Shown here: one piece after another, positions 61,471-64,000 of the stretch
Position numbering within the stretch: the stretch's first letter is position 1
Layout of the letters: every line of letters begins with the position of its first letter
Source: an uncultured Nioella sp.
GTDB lineage: Bacteria > Pseudomonadota > Alphaproteobacteria > Rhodobacterales > Rhodobacteraceae
DNA length: 64,000 nt
Assembly (NCBI GenBank): GCA_947495575.1
Contig: CANLZL010000001.1
Coordinates: forward strand, 372,001 to 436,000
Reading direction: 5' to 3'
Notes under the pieces: generated by a model
What the model was told of the DNA's origin: nothing
Databases searched by the model: none
The model's input: the letters and a program-made list of their open reading frames with translations, nothing else
Translations under genes and position numbers: made by a program

Positions 61471-62295
61471 TTAACGAAGCGTCCGTAGAACCTTTCGCGC
61501 TGCTTCAACGACCGGGTCATGTGTGTCCTTCAGGATTGCCACGCGGTCAAAACGGTCAGCATCGGCATTTACGGCCGCCCGCAGAGCATTGCCAAAGGCT
61601 TGGCGCAGCTCTGTCCCGATGTTGTATTTGCAGATCTTCGACGTCCGAGCCAGCATCTGGCGCTGTGCCGCAGGAACCCCGGACCCGCCATGGATAACCA
61701 GAGGCGTGTTTGTCAGAGCCTCGATAGCACGGATGCGCGGTTCATCCAGACCACCCGATTGGTCGGTTTGCAAATGCACGTTGCCAACAGAAATCGCCAT
61801 GGCGTCGACGCCGGTTTCGCGGGCAAAGCGCGCGGCTTCTTCCGGGTCGGTTCCTTTAGACGCTTCACCTTGAGAATAGCCGACAAAGCCGATCTCGCCT
61901 TCACAGGAGATCCCGGCCGCATGGGCCATTTCAGCAATTCGCGCTGTTTCCTCGATGTTTTGCTCCAACGGCTTTCGCGATCCGTCAAACATCAACGAGG
62001 TAAACCCACTGTCCAAAGCCTCTTTGCAATCCTCGAATGTATATCCGTGATCAAGATGCGCCACGACTGGAACCGTGGCGCTTTCGGCCAGGTAGCGGAA
62101 CATCTTACCAAGGATCGGCAGGGGGGTATGTTCGCGACACCCCGGACCGGCCTGCAATATAACCGCGCAGTTTTCGGCCTCTGCCGCTGCCACGTAGGCG
62201 TGCATATCTTCCCATCCTAGGGTCACCAACCCGCCCACGGCATAGCCGCCCTTCAACGCAGGTTGAAGAACTTCACTCAATGTCGCCAGTGTCAT
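61471..62295 (-). CDS. iolJ: Class II (zinc) fructose-bisphosphate-type aldolase, IolJ candidate
   Basis: This metal-dependent aldolase of 274 aa has the first zinc histidine in VPVVAHLDHGYTFEDCKEALDSGFTSLMFDGS. VGNVHL and LVIHGGSGVPAAQ hold the other ligands, and KYNIGTELRQAFGNAL is the C-terminal phosphate-binding part. It overlaps iolB by 4 bp and follows iolC, so it most likely splits 2-deoxy-5-keto-gluconate 6-phosphate into dihydroxyacetone phosphate and malonate semialdehyde. Fructose- or tagatose-bisphosphate aldolase is the alternative by sequence alone. Confidence 0.82.
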   Translation of the reverse strand: MTLATLSEVLQPALKGGYAVGGLVTLGWEDMHAYVAAAEAENCAVILQAGPGCREHTPLPILGKMFRYLAESATVPVVAHLDHGYTFEDCKEALDSGFTSLMFDGSRKPLEQNIEETARIAEMAHAAGISCEGEIGFVGYSQGEASKGTDPEEAARFARETGVDAMAISVGNVHLQTDQSGGLDEPRIRAIEALTNTPLVIHGGSGVPAAQRQMLARTSKICKYNIGTELRQAFGNALRAAVNADADRFDRVAILKDTHDPVVEAARKVLRTLR

Positions 62296-63128
62296 TTGAA
62301 CTTCGCAATCATGTCTTTGATGCCCGGAATGGTTTCAACCTGATAGGCATGGGTGGGTTGGAAATACTGAACCAGCGAGCGTTGCGACAGCCCCCCCAGA
62401 ATGGTGAAGTAGTACATCTCGTAGCCGGGCAGCACCGCGCAGGGGTGATAACCGGTGTCGATACAGAACGTAGATCCATCCACGATATGATAGGCCTCGC
62501 CCGGTTTGCCATCTTCGCGTTGCAACATCTGCAATCCTGACCCGTGATTGGGACGAAAGCGGAAGTTGTAGGTTTCGTCGTGGCGCGTTTCAGTCGGCAA
62601 GCGATCGGTATCGTGCTTGTGGCTTGGGAAGCCCGACCAGCCGCCCTGGCCGACGGTATAAAGCTCCGACACCAATAGCCGCCCAACCTTGTCATGTTGT
62701 TTTTGGCCCAGGATGTGTTTGATTTTGCGATGTGTTTTGGTGTCATCCGAGCCATATTGGACAAGGTCTGGTTCGCGGACATCAAACGGTTCCAGCACTT
62801 TGTCAAACTTCGCCCCTGCAATGAACACTTCGGTGGCATCCGACGTGCATGTGATGGTCGCCTTCGCGCCGGTGGGGATGTAGACGCCCTGAGGTTCTCC
62901 GTCCCAGACATCGACGCCACGTCCACCAAGGTCGCTGTAAGTGATCCCCTCGACCTCGACCGATACCGTGCCGGTTGCCGGTACGATACAGGTCTCATAG
63001 CCCGGAACCTGGTATTCGAAGCTCTGATCTTTTTCGAGCTTCACGATGTTAAAATAATTTAGTGGAACCAGCGGGTTGCCAGCGGCCACAATCGGTTCGT
63101 TCTGATTGTCATAAGGCGCGATATGCAT
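62292..63128 (-). CDS. iolB: 5-deoxy-glucuronate isomerase IolB
   Basis: IolB isomerises 5-deoxy-D-glucuronate to 2-deoxy-5-keto-D-gluconate in myo-inositol breakdown. The 278-aa double-cupin protein has an N-terminal cupin (YETCIVPATGTVSVEV) and the metal-binding C-terminal cupin with GWSGFPSHKHD, ETYNFRFRPNHGSG and the CAVLPGYEMYYFTILGG strand. It lies 3 bp after iolC and overlaps the aldolase gene. Confidence 0.93.
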   Translation of the reverse strand: MHIAPYDNQNEPIVAAGNPLVPLNYFNIVKLEKDQSFEYQVPGYETCIVPATGTVSVEVEGITYSDLGGRGVDVWDGEPQGVYIPTGAKATITCTSDATEVFIAGAKFDKVLEPFDVREPDLVQYGSDDTKTHRKIKHILGQKQHDKVGRLLVSELYTVGQGGWSGFPSHKHDTDRLPTETRHDETYNFRFRPNHGSGLQMLQREDGKPGEAYHIVDGSTFCIDTGYHPCAVLPGYEMYYFTILGGLSQRSLVQYFQPTHAYQVETIPGIKDMIAKFK

Positions 63129-63131
63129 CTG

Positions 63132-64000
63132 TCAGCTCCTTGGGCTGAGGGGCTTGGTGGGCCCGGAATGGGTGTTCAGGAAATCGTCAAGCTCGGGTGG
63201 TGTGGGCATTGCGGCGGCACAACCGACGCGGGACACGGTGATTGAGGCACAGGCTGATCCACGCAGGATCGCCTCTTTCATTGGGCGCCCTTCTGAAAGG
63301 CTTGAGACAAAACCGGCCATGAAACTATCGCCGGCTCCGGTAGGTTTCAGCGCCTCGACCGGATAGATCCCTGTGGCTATTTCGTCGCCGCCGGCAAAGG
63401 TGATCGCTCCTTCGGGCCCACGTTTGTAGATAACGATCTCAGCGCTGGAAGAAGCGAGGTCGCGGGCTTTGTTCAATCCCTTGGTAATGTCGCCAGCCAT
63501 AAAGCCAAATTCTTCGTCATTGCCGACAATCACATCAGCCAACGCACCTGCACGGCTCAACACGTCTTCGGCCACTTCGGGCGAGGGCCAAGAATAGGGG
63601 CGATAATCGACGTCGAAGATGATCGGCAGCCCGGCGTCTTTGGCCAGTTCAAAGGCCCGAAAAGCGGCGCTGCGTGACGGTTCGGCCGCAAATACTGTGC
63701 CTGCCGTGATCAGGGCGCCGTATTGTGCATAATCGACCGCCTCAACATCCTGCATATCCATTTGGAAATCGGCAGCATTGTTGCGATAGATGACAGATTG
63801 ATGCCCTGCGATCCGGCTTTCATATACCGCAAGCGAGGTCCGTTCCTCGCCCTTGATCTTGCGCACATGGGTCTTGTCGATACCATAATGATCCAGCTGG
63901 TTCAGACAATACCAACCAACCGCATCGTCCGAGACGCAGGTGACCAGCGCGGTCTCGCAACCGAACTTTCCCAAGCCCGCTGCAATATTTGCGCTGGATC
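63132..64000 (-). CDS. iolC: 5-dehydro-2-deoxygluconokinase IolC, 5' end cut by window
   Basis: IolC is a PfkB-family kinase that phosphorylates 2-deoxy-5-keto-gluconate. The minus-strand frame stays open to the window edge (residues SSANIAAGLGKFG just before the track start at 63974), which is the normal IolC region after the first ~30 residues, so the start lies outside. Visible motifs are ERTSLAVYESRIAGHQSVIYRNNAAD, IIFDVDYRPYSWPSPE, VIVGNDEEFGFMAG and KPTGAGDSFMAGFVSSL with the catalytic Asp. It is the first of the visible iolC-iolB-iolJ genes; iolD, iolE and iolG are not in view. Confidence 0.9.
   Translation of the reverse strand, partial: SSANIAAGLGKFGCETALVTCVSDDAVGWYCLNQLDHYGIDKTHVRKIKGEERTSLAVYESRIAGHQSVIYRNNAADFQMDMQDVEAVDYAQYGALITAGTVFAAEPSRSAAFRAFELAKDAGLPIIFDVDYRPYSWPSPEVAEDVLSRAGALADVIVGNDEEFGFMAGDITKGLNKARDLASSSAEIVIYKRGPEGAITFAGGDEIATGIYPVEALKPTGAGDSFMAGFVSSLSEGRPMKEAILRGSACASITVSRVGCAAAMPTPPELDDFLNTHSGPTKPLSPRS

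Overview
The window looks like chromosomal DNA of a marine alphaproteobacterium of the Roseobacter group (Rhodobacteraceae). This is inferred from gene content and protein flavour: a thiCOSGEFD operon, TRAP plus RbsC-type and Dpp-type ABC importers in dense operons, Xsc/Pta/SoeABC sulfonate dissimilation, and iol and uronate/aldonate catabolism. Almost every base is coding. No rRNA, tRNA, CRISPR array, insertion sequence or prophage was seen. Both ends cut genes: a TrpD2-like gene on the left and iolC on the right.

Region 1 (1-8.6 kb): a truncated TrpD2-like gene, cysG (sirohaem synthesis), then a TPP riboswitch driving thiC-thiO-thiS-thiG-thiE-thiF-thiD, a nearly complete thiamine operon with overlapping genes. 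ThiF carries a fused rhodanese domain and appears to have lost its zinc cysteines.

Region 2 (8.6-18.5 kb): an FCD-type GntR regulator divergent from a sulfatase, an enolase-superfamily sugar-acid dehydratase and a five-gene Dpp/oligosaccharide-type ABC importer. The sulfatase has no visible signal peptide, so I infer that a small sulfated molecule is imported and desulfated inside the cell.

Region 3 (18.5-33.4 kb): an apparently complete isethionate dissimilation island. It holds an IclR regulator, a three-component TRAP importer, a GMC-type isethionate dehydrogenase candidate, Xsc (sulfoacetaldehyde to acetyl phosphate plus sulfite), Pta, a YeiH/TauZ-like exporter candidate and SoeABC (sulfite to sulfate).

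Region 4 (33.5-45.3 kb): a LacI regulator, then a mutarotase, COG3618 lactonase, UxaB-like reductase, aldo/keto reductase, GntR regulator, RbsBCA-type importer, zinc alcohol dehydrogenase, UxaA and a KDG kinase. The set matches, step for step, a route L-galactose > L-galactonolactone > L-galactonate > D-tagaturonate > D-altronate > KDG > KDPG. Two promoters here share a 19-bp motif that may be the regulator's operator.

Region 5 (45.3-57.3 kb): a FadR-type regulator divergent from a second sugar-acid operon (enolase-superfamily dehydratase, zinc dehydrogenase, SDR, four-gene sugar ABC importer, aldehyde dehydrogenase), followed by a separate GMC oxidoreductase. Intercistronic hairpins, several with GTTCGCG loops, punctuate this operon.

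Region 6 (57.3-64 kb): a divergent CoA-transferase and enoyl-CoA hydratase with an IclR regulator, then kynureninase and inositol genes (iolC, iolB, a class II aldolase) on the minus strand.
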